Positions 1-8,766 of a stretch of 64,000 nt of DNA are shown piece by piece. The stretch covers positions 62,001 to 126,000 of the forward strand of contig DASZIG010000030.1 of NCBI GenBank assembly GCA_035949375.1, given 5' to 3'. Within the stretch, counting starts at the first letter, position 1. Every line of letters starts with the position of its first letter. Under the pieces are notes generated by a model. That model was not told the DNA's origin. It saw only the letters and a program-made list of their open reading frames with translations, and did no database searches. Both the position numbers and the translations under genes were made by a program. The stretch comes from Gp13-AA77 sp035949375. Its GTDB lineage: Bacteria > Acidobacteriota > Terriglobia > UBA7540.

Positions 1-2
1 AG

Positions 3-1913
3 CCCGGAGGACCCACCGCTGAATGGCCGTTTTACGGCGGCGACGCCGGCGGCGAGCGTTACTCACCCCTCACCGAGATCAATCGTGACAACGTCGCGGA
101 CCTGCAGGTGGCCTGGACCTACCATACCGGCGACGTGTCCGACGGCAGCGGCGGACGGCGCAAGAGCGAGTTCGAAGCCACGCCCATCGTGGTTGACGGC
201 ACCCTGTACCTCAGCACCGCCTTTAATCGTGTGATCGCGCTCGATCCCGAAACCGGCGCCGAGAAGTGGGCCTTCGACCCCAAGATCGATCTGCAGGTCC
301 ACTACTCCGAAGGCCTGATGAATCGTGGCGTCTCAACGTGGATCGATCCCGCGCGCGCGCCGGGCGAGCCATGCCGGCGGCGGATTTACATCGCCACCAT
401 CGACGCCCGTCTCTTTGCGCTCGACGCCGCCACCGGCGCGCCCTGCGCCGATTTCGGCCAGAGCGGCCAGGTAGACCTGACCCAGGGGATCTCGAACATC
501 ATCCGCAAGGGCGAATACGAAGAGACCTCGCCCCCCGCTGTGATCGACGACCTGGTCATCGCCGGTTCAGGGATCGCGGACAACGATCGCGTGGAGAGTC
601 CGAGCGGCGTGGTGCGCGCCTTTGACGCGCGGACCGGCGCCCTGCGCTGGAGCTGGGACCCGATCCCGCAGGATTCGAGCGACCCGGCCGCCGCGACCTG
701 GGAAGGAGCGAGCGCCCGGAAGACGGGCGCCGCCAATGCCTGGTCCGTGATGGCCGTCGATCCGGCCCGCGACCTGGTGTTCGTGCCCACGGGCAGCGCC
801 AGTCCGGACTACGCCGGCACCGAGCGCAAGGGTGATGACAAGTGGGCGGACTCGGTCGTAGCGCTGCACGCGCGCACGGGCAAGATCGCCTGGGGCTTCC
901 AGCTCGTGCATCACGATCTCTGGGACTATGACACTGCCGCGCCGCCCTTACTGACAATCCTGCATCGTGACGGCCGGGACGTGCCGGTGGTCGTGCAGGG
1001 CAACAAGACCGGCAACCTTTTCGTGCTGAATCGCGACACGGGCGAACCGGTTTTTCCCGTGGAGGAGCGGCCCGTGCCGCAGAGCCACGAGCTGGGCGAG
1101 CAGACCTCGCCCACGCAGCCATTCCCGGTGGCGCCGCCCCCGCTCACGCGGCAGAAGCTCGACGCGGGCGATGCCTGGGGCCTGACGCGATGGGATCGCG
1201 AGGCGTGCCGCCAGCAGATGCAGAAACTCGTGGCGGAGGGCATGTTCACGCCGCCCACGGTTCAAGGGTCGCTCGTGATTCCGGGAAACATCGGGGGCAT
1301 GAACTGGAGCGGCTACGCCTTTGACCCGGTCCGCCAGACGCTCGTGACCTTCACCAACAGTATCGCATTCGAGGTCCACCTGATTCCGCGCGACCAGTAT
1401 CAGGCGCATGAGGACGCCGCCGAGCAGGGCAAGCTACGGGCCGAAGTTTCGCCGCAGCACGGCACTCCCTACGGATTCAGCCGGGCGCCCCTGGTCTCGC
1501 AGTCGCGCTTCCCCGTCCACATGCCCTGCAATCCACCACCCTGGGGCAGCCTGGTGGCGGTCGATCTCGCCAAAGGCACGATCCGCTGGCAGATTCCTCT
1601 GGGCACGCTGCGCGATCTATCGCCAATCCCATTGACGGCCCACTACGGCATGGCCGGCCTCGGAGGCCCCATCACCACGGCGGCCGGACTTACCTTCATC
1701 GCCGGAACCGCCGGCGACGAGTACCTGCGCGCCTTTGACACCGACACGGGCAAGGAGCTGTGGAAAGGCCGGCTGCCCGCGGGCGGCCAGGCCACGCCCA
1801 TGACGTATCGATTGAAGGCGGACGGCAGGCAGTACGTGGTCATTGCCGCCGGGGGCCACGGAAAGCTCGGCAACAGGCTCGGCGACTCGCTGGTAGCCTT
1901 CGCGCTTCCCTGA
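3..1913 (+). CDS. PQQ-dependent dehydrogenase (quinoprotein), 5' end outside window
   Basis: Quinoprotein dehydrogenase that would oxidise a sugar or alcohol in the periplasm with pyrroloquinoline quinone. The frame is open from base 3, and the residues before the first in-frame GTG (WPFYGGDAGGERYSPLTEI) match the usual mature N-terminus, so the gene begins outside the window and the signal peptide is not visible. About 636 residues are seen. Propeller blades carry repeated ALDxxTGxxxW signatures (ALDPETGAEKW, AFDARTGALRW, ALHARTGKIAW, AFDTDTGKELW), and HHDLWDYD lies in the catalytic region. No CxxCH is visible, so no fused cytochrome c domain, which favours the membrane-glucose/quinate-dehydrogenase-like branch over quinohaemoproteins. 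Substrate cannot be told from sequence. Confidence 0.9.
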   Translation, partial: PGGPTAEWPFYGGDAGGERYSPLTEINRDNVADLQVAWTYHTGDVSDGSGGRRKSEFEATPIVVDGTLYLSTAFNRVIALDPETGAEKWAFDPKIDLQVHYSEGLMNRGVSTWIDPARAPGEPCRRRIYIATIDARLFALDAATGAPCADFGQSGQVDLTQGISNIIRKGEYEETSPPAVIDDLVIAGSGIADNDRVESPSGVVRAFDARTGALRWSWDPIPQDSSDPAAATWEGASARKTGAANAWSVMAVDPARDLVFVPTGSASPDYAGTERKGDDKWADSVVALHARTGKIAWGFQLVHHDLWDYDTAAPPLLTILHRDGRDVPVVVQGNKTGNLFVLNRDTGEPVFPVEERPVPQSHELGEQTSPTQPFPVAPPPLTRQKLDAGDAWGLTRWDREACRQQMQKLVAEGMFTPPTVQGSLVIPGNIGGMNWSGYAFDPVRQTLVTFTNSIAFEVHLIPRDQYQAHEDAAEQGKLRAEVSPQHGTPYGFSRAPLVSQSRFPVHMPCNPPPWGSLVAVDLAKGTIRWQIPLGTLRDLSPIPLTAHYGMAGLGGPITTAAGLTFIAGTAGDEYLRAFDTDTGKELWKGRLPAGGQATPMTYRLKADGRQYVVIAAGGHGKLGNRLGDSLVAFALP

Positions 1914-2067
1914 TGGCTCGCGGCGCCGCGTCCGGCCGCGCTCCTTTCGAGCATCTGCCTCTTGACAATATGGTCCGGGATGTCGCACCTTAGCTGTTCT
2001 TGCCCGCTGGGGCCGTTCTAAGGTTGGTAGGGCGGCAGACCCGCCGGTGAGCGTCCCCCTTTCTCCT

Positions 2068-3042
2068 ATGCGCCTGTGCATCTGCTTTCACGACCAGTGC
2101 TTTGACGGGGCCTGTTCAGCCGCCCTGTTTACGCGGGTGTATCAGGCGCGCCTGAACGCGGCGGCGGAGTTCCATTACCGGGGCCTGGTGCACCGCGCCG
2201 GACAACTCTTTGACGAGAGCATGTTCGATGGCGACGAGAACGCCATCGTGGATTTCAAGTATTCGAGCTCGGAACGCCTGAACTGGTGGTTTGATCATCA
2301 TCAGAGCGCCTTCCTCACTGCGGCGGACGCCGAGCATTTCCGGCGCGACACGACTGGCCGCAAGTTCTACAATCCGGACTTCCGCTCCTGCACCAAGTTC
2401 ATCGCCCACATCGCGGCGGAAAAGTGGGGCTTTCACGCGCGCGATCTGGACGACATGGTGAAGTGGGCGGACATTATCGACGGGGCGCAGTATCCGGATA
2501 CGCGCACGGCGGTGGAGTTGCGCGATCCGGCCACCCAGTTGACTCTGGTGATCGAGGGCGTGCGCACGCCGGGATTCGTGGCCAGCATTATTCCCGAGCT
2601 CACGCGCAAGTCCCTGGCGGAGATCGTAGCTCTGCCCCGCATCCGGCAGGCTTTTGACGAACTTTATGCGCGTCACCTGCAGTGGATGAAGCTGATCGGC
2701 GAGCGCGGCGAACTCGCCGACCGGGTCCTATTTTTCGACGTTGCGGACCAGGAGTTCGAGGGCTTCAACAAGTTCATTCCCTACCATCTGTTTCCCGAAG
2801 CGGTCTACAGCGTGGCCGTGAGCGCCTCCCCGGGACGCACCAAGATCGCGGTGGGCAGCAATCCCTGGAATCCGGCCCGCAAGGCCGTGAATCTGGCGTC
2901 GATCTGCGAGCGTTACAACGGTGGCGGACACGCGAAGGTGGCGGCGATCTCGCTTCCACCGGGCCAGTTGGACCATGCCCGCGCCGTGGCGCGCGACATC
3001 GTGGCCGAATTGCGGCAGAGCGTGCGCGACAGCGGGCAGTGA
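2068..3042 (+). CDS. DHH-family phosphoesterase
   Basis: Predicted phosphoesterase of the DHH superfamily (relatives include RecJ, nano-RNases and cyclic-dinucleotide phosphodiesterases). From the ATG at 2068 the protein has 324 residues. The N-terminus MRLCICFHDQCFDG resembles the first metal-binding motif, VDFKYSSSERLNWWFDHH contains the DHH triad at residues 76-78, and NGGGHAKVAA near the C-terminus is the DHHA1 GGGH motif. A GTG at 2047 would add seven residues, but the family starts close to the hydrophobic strand RLCICFHD, so the ATG is preferred. No clear Shine-Dalgarno precedes either start. It stands alone between the PQQ dehydrogenase and a PP2C phosphatase; the substrate (oligonucleotide, cyclic dinucleotide or other) is not resolvable. 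Confidence 0.82.
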   Translation: MRLCICFHDQCFDGACSAALFTRVYQARLNAAAEFHYRGLVHRAGQLFDESMFDGDENAIVDFKYSSSERLNWWFDHHQSAFLTAADAEHFRRDTTGRKFYNPDFRSCTKFIAHIAAEKWGFHARDLDDMVKWADIIDGAQYPDTRTAVELRDPATQLTLVIEGVRTPGFVASIIPELTRKSLAEIVALPRIRQAFDELYARHLQWMKLIGERGELADRVLFFDVADQEFEGFNKFIPYHLFPEAVYSVAVSASPGRTKIAVGSNPWNPARKAVNLASICERYNGGGHAKVAAISLPPGQLDHARAVARDIVAELRQSVRDSGQ

Positions 3043-3143
3043 GGGATCCGGCGGGCATTGCGCCGGCGCGAACCTACTCCGGCGTGGTTGCTCGCGCGGT
3101 TATGATGTGATGTACTTAGACGGGAGACCGCCAGGTCTCAGAG

Positions 3144-4073
3144 GTGAATGCAGTGCCCGAGATCACGGCGTCGTCCCGGCCTCGGCCGGGCGAGCAACCC
3201 AAGGCCGGAAGCGAAGTCAAGCTCGCCGTCCGCGGGGTAACCGATCAGGGACGAGTCCGCAAGAACAACGAGGACAACCTGGCAGCGTGCGATCTTTCGA
3301 GCGAGGAAATCTTCGCCGGGCCCTTTGATCTCCGTCGCCCAGTGGGGCCTTCAGGCGTTCTGCTGCTGGTCGCCGACGGCATGGGCGGACAGGCTTGCGG
3401 CGAATTGGCCAGCCACATGTGTTCGGACGTGGCTCCGGTTCGGCTTCTCGAGAGTTTGCAGGAACGCGAGACGGTAACCCGCGACGAGCTGGGCACGCTG
3501 CTCGCGGCCGCCCTCCAATCCGCGAATCAGACCATCCTCGAGACAAGCCGCAGCCAGCCCGCCTGCAAAGGCATGGGGACTACCGCCACGGCGGCCCTGG
3601 TACGCGGGTCCACGCTGCTCGTCGCCCAGGTCGGTGATTCACGGGCCTATTTGATTCGCGACGGTCAGATGGCGCAACTGACCCGCGACCAGACCTTCCT
3701 GAATTACCTTGTCGAAATGGGTGCCGTGGATGCTGCGAGCCAGGCCCGCGACGATCCACGGAGAAGCATCCTTGTGCAGGCATTAGGCACTTCGGAGGAG
3801 CTTCATGTCGTATTGACCGGCGCTGAACTGCAGAGCGGAGACCGGCTGCTGATCGCGAGCGACGGTCTTTACGGCGCTGTGGGATCCGACAAGATTCAGG
3901 AGATCGCCGGCGACAGCTCGGACTTGGAAGCTCGTTGCCGCGCGCTGATCGACGCAGCCAATCAGCAGGGTGGTCCGGACAACATCACCCTGATTCTGGC
4001 CGACATTTCGGGCCTCCCGGCGAGCAAGAGGGAAGTGCCCGTGCGCGTGGAAGCCCTCAGTCCTAAGGCGTAA
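3144..4073 (+). CDS. PP2C-family serine/threonine protein phosphatase
   Basis: Metal-dependent protein phosphatase of the PPM/PP2C type, likely reversing Ser/Thr kinase signalling in the cytoplasm. The 309-residue protein has the family motifs in order: DQGRVRKNNEDN (about 34-45), LLLVADGMGGQACGELAS with the metal-binding DGMGG at 78-82, GTTATAALV, VAQVGDSRAYLIRDG, ASDGLYG, and a final GGPDNITLIL. All metal-ligand aspartates expected from these motifs are present. The GTG at 3144 is the earliest plausible start; about 25 residues precede the conserved core and could be an N-terminal tail or, if translation starts later, leader. No partner kinase is in the window. Confidence 0.92.
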   Translation: MNAVPEITASSRPRPGEQPKAGSEVKLAVRGVTDQGRVRKNNEDNLAACDLSSEEIFAGPFDLRRPVGPSGVLLLVADGMGGQACGELASHMCSDVAPVRLLESLQERETVTRDELGTLLAAALQSANQTILETSRSQPACKGMGTTATAALVRGSTLLVAQVGDSRAYLIRDGQMAQLTRDQTFLNYLVEMGAVDAASQARDDPRRSILVQALGTSEELHVVLTGAELQSGDRLLIASDGLYGAVGSDKIQEIAGDSSDLEARCRALIDAANQQGGPDNITLILADISGLPASKREVPVRVEALSPKA

Positions 4074-4342
4074 AAACGGCCCGCCACAGCTCCGGAGTAG
4101 CCTGATTTGACGGGGCGCTCGCAGCCAATTCTCGGCACCGGTTCCAGCCTGTTCCAACGCGGACAGCAGCTTTCAAAAGCGAACACCAGCGTCGCACGCC
4201 GCAGTCCCGCAACACCTGACAACTTCATTATTTGTGGGCGCATACGGTTGACGCGCTTCTGGAGGACCGGTTGCCCACCCGGTGCCGGGCGACGGGTGCG
4301 CGTGGCATTGCTCGGATCGCAGCCAGGCAGAGGGAGGCGCAA

Positions 4343-6787
4343 ATGAAAACGATGTGGCATGACGCGAAACACGGCTTTCGAGTGCTCGCCAAGAGTCCCG
4401 GATTCGCGGTGGCGGCGATCATCGTCCTGGCCCTCGGGATCGGCGCCAATGCGGCCATGTTCAGCGTGGTCAATGCCGCCCTGTTGCGTCCGTTGCCGTT
4501 CAAAGACCCTTCGCGGCTGGTTCAGGTCTGGCACGTGCCGCCGGCCAAGAGCTTCCCCGGCATGACGGAGTTTGCCGTCTCGGCGGCCAACTACGTCGAT
4601 TGGGCGCGCCAGAACCACGTTTTCGAAACGACCGCGATCTACACCTTTGCGGGCTACGATCTCACCGGCGGAGACAGCCCGCAGTTCGTGCAGGCCGGGG
4701 CGGTTGAGTCGAGCTTCTTCTCCGTTTTCGGAGTGAACCCGATTCTGGGCCGCACGTTTCTTCCCGATGAAGACCGGCCCGGGCGCGGCAAGATTGCGGT
4801 GCTGAGCTATCGCTTCTGGCAAAGCCGTTTCGGGGCGAGGCGAGACGCCGTCGGACAGAAGATCAGCTTGAACGGCGAGGACTATACGGTGGTCGGCGTC
4901 ATGGGTCCGAGGTTCAATCGGCCAGATTGGGCGCTGATCTGGACGCCGCTCGCGTGGACGGACAAGGAGCGCGCGATCCGCGGCGAGCACCACTACATGG
5001 TGGTGGCCCGGTTGCGCTCCGGCGTGAACCTGGGACAAGCCCAGGCCGAAATGAACACCATTTCCGGGCGTCTGGCGCAACAGTACCCCGCGGACGACAG
5101 CGGGTGGGGCGCCGTCGTGGTTCCGATGCACGAGGAGCTCGTGGGCGAGGTCCGGCCCGCCCTCCTGGTGCTGCTTGGTGCGGTGGCCTTCGTGCTGCTG
5201 ATCGCCTGCGCCGACATTTCGAACCTGGTGCTGGCCAGAACGATGATGCGCCGCAAGGAAATGGCGATCCGTGCCGCCCTGGGCGCGAGCCGTGGCCGCC
5301 TTGTGCAGCAAGTCATGGCCGAAACCGTGCTGCTCGCGCTGGCCGGCGGCGCCGTGGGGTTCCTGCTGGCAAGCCCTATGGTCCGTTTTATCGGCGCCTA
5401 TTTCGCGGGGCAGTTACCACGCAGCGTCGACATCAAGCTTGACGGCTGGGTGCTTGCCTTCACCCTCGCGATCTCGGTCCTGGCGGGAATGCTGGCAGGG
5501 TTCCTTCCGGCGCGGCGATTCACGCAAACCAGCGTCAACGACATGCTGAAGCAGGGTCTCGGCCACACCGATGCGGACTCCGGCGGCCACTTGAGCGCCC
5601 TGGTAGTGTCGGAGGTCGCACTTTCGCTCGTGCTTCTGATCGGCGCCGGCCTGATGATCCGCAGCCTGTGGAAGCTCCGCACCGTTGACCCCGGCCTCGA
5701 CCCGCATAACGTCCTCACCATGACCGTGTCGATTCCTCCCCGCGAGTTCTCCCGGCCTTCTGAGCAGGGCGACTTCTTCGAGCGCATACGCGGGGGGGTG
5801 GCGGCGTTGCCGGGCGTCGAATCGGCCGGTGTCACGGACGCTTTGCCCACCGAGGGTGGCTCCACGCAGCCGATCCAAATCGAAGGCCGGCCGGCGGCCT
5901 CCATGGCGGACCAGCCTGAGGTGGCCGTTCGCGTGATTGACCCGGACTATTTGCGCGCCCTCCGGGTCCCCCTGCTGCGCGGGCGCACTTTCAGCGCATC
6001 GGACACAGCGGACTCCCAGCCGGTGGCCGTGATCAGCGAAGCCATGGCCCGGCGCTTCTGGCCGGACCAGAATCCCATAGGCAAGCATCTGAGCCGGACT
6101 TTCACTTCCCTTGGCCCCTGCGAGATCGTGGGCGTGGTCGGCAACGTGAAGCAGGACGGGCTGGACGTGGTTGACGCGATTGCAACCCTGTACGTGCCTT
6201 TAGCCCAACTGTCGGCCCCGGCGCCCGGCTTCGGAGAATGGAGGTCGTTTCCGATGTCCCTCGTAGTGCGCACCGCGTCCAGTCCCTCGAACCTGACCGG
6301 AGAGATCACCGCCGCCGTCCATCGCGTGGATCCCTCCGCGCCCGTGCTCGACGTCCGGACGATGGACAACCTGTTCGCGGAGTCCATGGCGCAGCGTCGC
6401 CTCAACATGCTGCTGCTCGGGGCCTTCGCCGGCCTGGCCCTGCTGCTCGCGGCTGTCGGAATCTACAGCGTGCTGGCCTACGCCGTGCGGAGACGGGTGC
6501 GCGAGATCGGAGTCCGCATGGCGCTGGGCGCGCAGACAAGCGATGTGCTGCGCCTGGTGATCGCCGATGGGCTGCGGCCCACCCTGCTCGGCGTCGGCAT
6601 TGGATGGGTGGGCGCGCTCGAACTCAGCCGCGTGGTGGCGAGCCTGGTCTTTGGCGTGAAGGCCACTGACCCCGGCACCTTCGCGGCCGTCTCCTCTCTG
6701 CTGGTGGCGGTGGCCCTGGCCGCGTGCATCATCCCCGCCTGGCGCGCCACCAAGGTTGAACCCGTCCGGGCGTTGCGCGACGAGTAG
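4343..6787 (+). CDS. ADOP-family ABC transporter permease (MacB/FtsX type, duplicated)
   Basis: Membrane protein of the Acidobacterial duplicated orphan permease family: two consecutive MacB periplasmic-core plus FtsX-like modules in one 814-residue chain, without an adjacent ATPase. The ATG at 4343 follows a strong GAGGGAGG box and begins MKTMWHDAKHGFRVLAKSPG, the usual short cytoplasmic lead-in. Membrane segments are evident at about 23-43 (AVAAIIVLALGIGANAAMF), in the middle (LLVLLGAVAFVLLIACADI with the following ARTMMRRKEMAIRAALGASR coupling motif), and at the C-terminus, where a second VREIGVRMALGA motif repeats the coupling sequence. It has its own downstream terminator (6868-6890). 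Export substrate is unknown for the family. An in-frame GTG at 4232 is upstream but has no ribosome-binding site. Confidence 0.93.
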   Translation: MKTMWHDAKHGFRVLAKSPGFAVAAIIVLALGIGANAAMFSVVNAALLRPLPFKDPSRLVQVWHVPPAKSFPGMTEFAVSAANYVDWARQNHVFETTAIYTFAGYDLTGGDSPQFVQAGAVESSFFSVFGVNPILGRTFLPDEDRPGRGKIAVLSYRFWQSRFGARRDAVGQKISLNGEDYTVVGVMGPRFNRPDWALIWTPLAWTDKERAIRGEHHYMVVARLRSGVNLGQAQAEMNTISGRLAQQYPADDSGWGAVVVPMHEELVGEVRPALLVLLGAVAFVLLIACADISNLVLARTMMRRKEMAIRAALGASRGRLVQQVMAETVLLALAGGAVGFLLASPMVRFIGAYFAGQLPRSVDIKLDGWVLAFTLAISVLAGMLAGFLPARRFTQTSVNDMLKQGLGHTDADSGGHLSALVVSEVALSLVLLIGAGLMIRSLWKLRTVDPGLDPHNVLTMTVSIPPREFSRPSEQGDFFERIRGGVAALPGVESAGVTDALPTEGGSTQPIQIEGRPAASMADQPEVAVRVIDPDYLRALRVPLLRGRTFSASDTADSQPVAVISEAMARRFWPDQNPIGKHLSRTFTSLGPCEIVGVVGNVKQDGLDVVDAIATLYVPLAQLSAPAPGFGEWRSFPMSLVVRTASSPSNLTGEITAAVHRVDPSAPVLDVRTMDNLFAESMAQRRLNMLLLGAFAGLALLLAAVGIYSVLAYAVRRRVREIGVRMALGAQTSDVLRLVIADGLRPTLLGVGIGWVGALELSRVVASLVFGVKATDPGTFAAVSSLLVAVALAACIIPAWRATKVEPVRALRDE

Positions 6788-6867
6788 GGCGGCAGGCAGC
6801 GATAGCCCGACGGCGCCTTTCGGATCCGAACCTCCCCCAGGACAGCGGCACCCGTGCGCGCATCGGA

Positions 6868-6890
6868 GGCGGGTTTATCCCGCCGTTTTG
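6868..6890 (+). terminator. intrinsic terminator after the ADOP permease
   Basis: A GGCGGG / CCCGCC stem (6868-6873 with 6879-6884) with a TTTAT loop is followed by GTTTTG. It lies 80 bases after the permease stop and before the next gene, so it most likely ends the permease transcript. The stem is short and the T-run interrupted. Confidence 0.5.
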
Positions 6891-7019
6891 TGCCGCATGG
6901 AGCCGCCGCTGCGTTCAACCGAGCCGCTACGCGGGGGCCTGCAAGGTGGTGGCGCCCGGTTGGTAGTATCATAGACTCGACAGGCTGCGAAGCAGCTTGA
7001 CCGCAAAAGGGGGTTTTCC

Positions 7020-7688
7020 ATGAATTCCATTCGCAGTTTCGTCGCCACGGCCGTGGCCGTGATCGGTCTCGCCGCCGTGTGCTGGTCACAAGGCATGATG
7101 CGTCCGCCCAATATTCCGGGCGAGTTCAAGCCCGTGGTCGGTTCCGGCGCACAGTATCAACTGACGGACAAGAAGGGCGCAATGCATGACTGGACCTGGG
7201 CGGTGGTCGGGAAAGGGACCGCCGACGGCCAGGACGCGTATTGGCTGGAGATGCGCTCCACGACGCCCCAGGGCGCCATGGTGATGAAGGAGCTCATGGT
7301 GATCCAGCCCGGGAACGTGGACATCAAACGTATGATCGTGCAGACCGCCGGGCGGCCGCCGATGGAGATGCCCGTCGGCATGATGCACATGGGAATGCAG
7401 CACGCGCAGCAGCAGGCGGCAAGCGGATCGCACGGTATGGGCGAGGTGGTCGGGAGCGAGAGTATAACCGTTCCAGCAGGTACCTTCGACACGCAGCACT
7501 ACAGGTCCACCGATAAAGGCACGACGGACGTCTGGGCTTCGACCAAGATTTCGCCGTATGGGATGGTCAAGATGACATCGTCGGACGGGACCTCCATGGT
7601 TCTGGAGAAGGTGCTCGACCACGAAACCTCCCAGATCACGGGCGAGCCGCAAAAGATGGACTTCCCCATGCCAGGCAGACCGCAGTAG
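7020..7688 (+). CDS. secreted protein of unknown function
   Basis: A 222-residue protein with a Sec signal peptide (hydrophobic stretch SFVATAVAVIGLAAVCWS, cleavage expected around residue 23). The mature part is methionine-rich in the middle (MEMPVGMMHMGMQHAQQQ, about 117-136), which could bind copper or another soft metal, though this is only a compositional hint. The second half contains ITVPAGTFDTQHYRS and DVWASTKISPYGMVKM, a pattern seen in secreted lipoprotein-like proteins that measure or carry a property of the cell surface; no catalytic motif is visible. The ATG at 7020 has a G-rich tract (AAAAGGGGG) a few bases upstream. It is a single gene between the ADOP permease and a ROK kinase. 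Function unknown. Confidence 0.75.
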   Translation: MNSIRSFVATAVAVIGLAAVCWSQGMMRPPNIPGEFKPVVGSGAQYQLTDKKGAMHDWTWAVVGKGTADGQDAYWLEMRSTTPQGAMVMKELMVIQPGNVDIKRMIVQTAGRPPMEMPVGMMHMGMQHAQQQAASGSHGMGEVVGSESITVPAGTFDTQHYRSTDKGTTDVWASTKISPYGMVKMTSSDGTSMVLEKVLDHETSQITGEPQKMDFPMPGRPQ

Positions 7689-7774
7689 TGCAAGGCGTCG
7701 TGAGGTATCAGCGGCGTTGCCGCCCTTTCAAGGCGAGTCCCGACAGTTTTTTCGCAGCCTGCTAGAATAGCTCC

Positions 7775-8461
7775 ATGGCGAAAAAGCGCGTCAAGGTGCT
7801 GGTGATCGACGTGGGCGGCACACACGTCAAGGTGCTCGCAACCGGCCACAAGAAAGAGATCGAATTCGATTCGGGGCCGAAAATGACAGCGTCGCAGATG
7901 GTTCGCGACGTGCGAGAGGCCGCCGCGGGCTGGGAATACTCCGCCGTTTCCATCGGATACCCGGGACCCGTGGTTCATGGGCGGCCGCTCACGGAGCCGC
8001 CCAACCTGGGAGGCGGCTGGGTCCGGTTCAATTTCGAACGTGCCTTCGGCCATCCCGTGAAGCTGGTGAATGACGCCGCCATGCAGGCCATCGGAAGTTA
8101 CGAGGGCGGCCGGATGCTATTTCTCGGCCTCGGTACCGGGCTTGGATCTGCCATGGTCGTGGAGGGCATCACGGAGCCCATGGAACTGGCCCATCTCCCG
8201 TTCAAGAAGGGCCGGACCTACGAGGACTACGTGGGCGAACGCGCGCTCGAGCGTCTGGGCAAGAAGAAGTGGCGCCGCGAGGTGTTGGAGGTGGTCGAGC
8301 GGCTCAGGTCGGCGCTCGAACCCGACTACGTGGTGCTCGGCGGCGGCAATGCCCGGATGCTCAAGAAGTTACCTCCCGGCGCCAGGCTCGGCGATAACCG
8401 CAATGCATTTCGGGGCGGCTTTCGTTTGTGGCACGGCAAGGCCCGCGCCGTAGGGCGGTGA
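7775..8461 (+). CDS. ROK-family kinase, polyphosphate glucokinase-like
   Basis: Sugar kinase of the ASKHA fold that probably phosphorylates glucose using polyphosphate and/or ATP. The 228-residue protein opens with VLVIDVGGTHVKVLATG (phosphate 1 motif), has SIGYPGPVVHG, a VNDAAMQAIGSYEGG segment containing the catalytic-Asp context ND, and FLGLGTGLGSAMVVEG (phosphate 2 motif). The C-terminal VVLGGGNARMLKKLP is the adenosine-region glycine motif. Length is slightly below the usual 240-270 of polyphosphate glucokinases. The ROK zinc-binding CxCG motif is absent, as in the polyphosphate-glucokinase branch. Monocistronic. The assignment to polyphosphate use is by resemblance only. Confidence 0.8.
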   Translation: MAKKRVKVLVIDVGGTHVKVLATGHKKEIEFDSGPKMTASQMVRDVREAAAGWEYSAVSIGYPGPVVHGRPLTEPPNLGGGWVRFNFERAFGHPVKLVNDAAMQAIGSYEGGRMLFLGLGTGLGSAMVVEGITEPMELAHLPFKKGRTYEDYVGERALERLGKKKWRREVLEVVERLRSALEPDYVVLGGGNARMLKKLPPGARLGDNRNAFRGGFRLWHGKARAVGR

Positions 8462-8766
8462 CGGCTCTCGGCCAGCGTCGCGCCTGACGGGTGTTGCGAA
8501 GACACATATCAAACAACTCGATCACAGGCGGCTCTAGCGTGATTCGAGGCTTCCGTGTTACTCTTTTCTACCGAATCCAATCGCTGAGGGTCGGTCGGGG
8601 CACGTGGCGATCAGCGTGCTTTTCCCTGAGCTTTAATCGGTACGTTCGGCAAAGCCGGGGAAGCTTTTAATCCTCATCGGCGCGCTTTCGCGCCCCAAGC
8701 TTCGCGCCTTTTTCCGCACGAGCCGAGCCTGTTTTTCGATAATACGTCACGATAAGAGAGGACCCC
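8462..8766. other. intergenic region with possible attenuator-like hairpins
   Basis: No gene is supported in these 305 bases. The 3' half contains GGCGCG (8679-8684), which can pair either with CGCGCC at 8689-8694 or with CGCGCC at 8703-8708 followed by TTTTT (8709-8713). The second pairing would be an intrinsic terminator for transcripts running into the methyltransferase gene and the first an alternative fold. The remainder shows nothing recognisable. Confidence 0.35.

Noticed and set aside
3962..5311. Long minus-strand frame opposite the ADOP permease
   Set aside because: Composition (His/Arg-rich) is that of an antisense shadow of a GC-rich gene.
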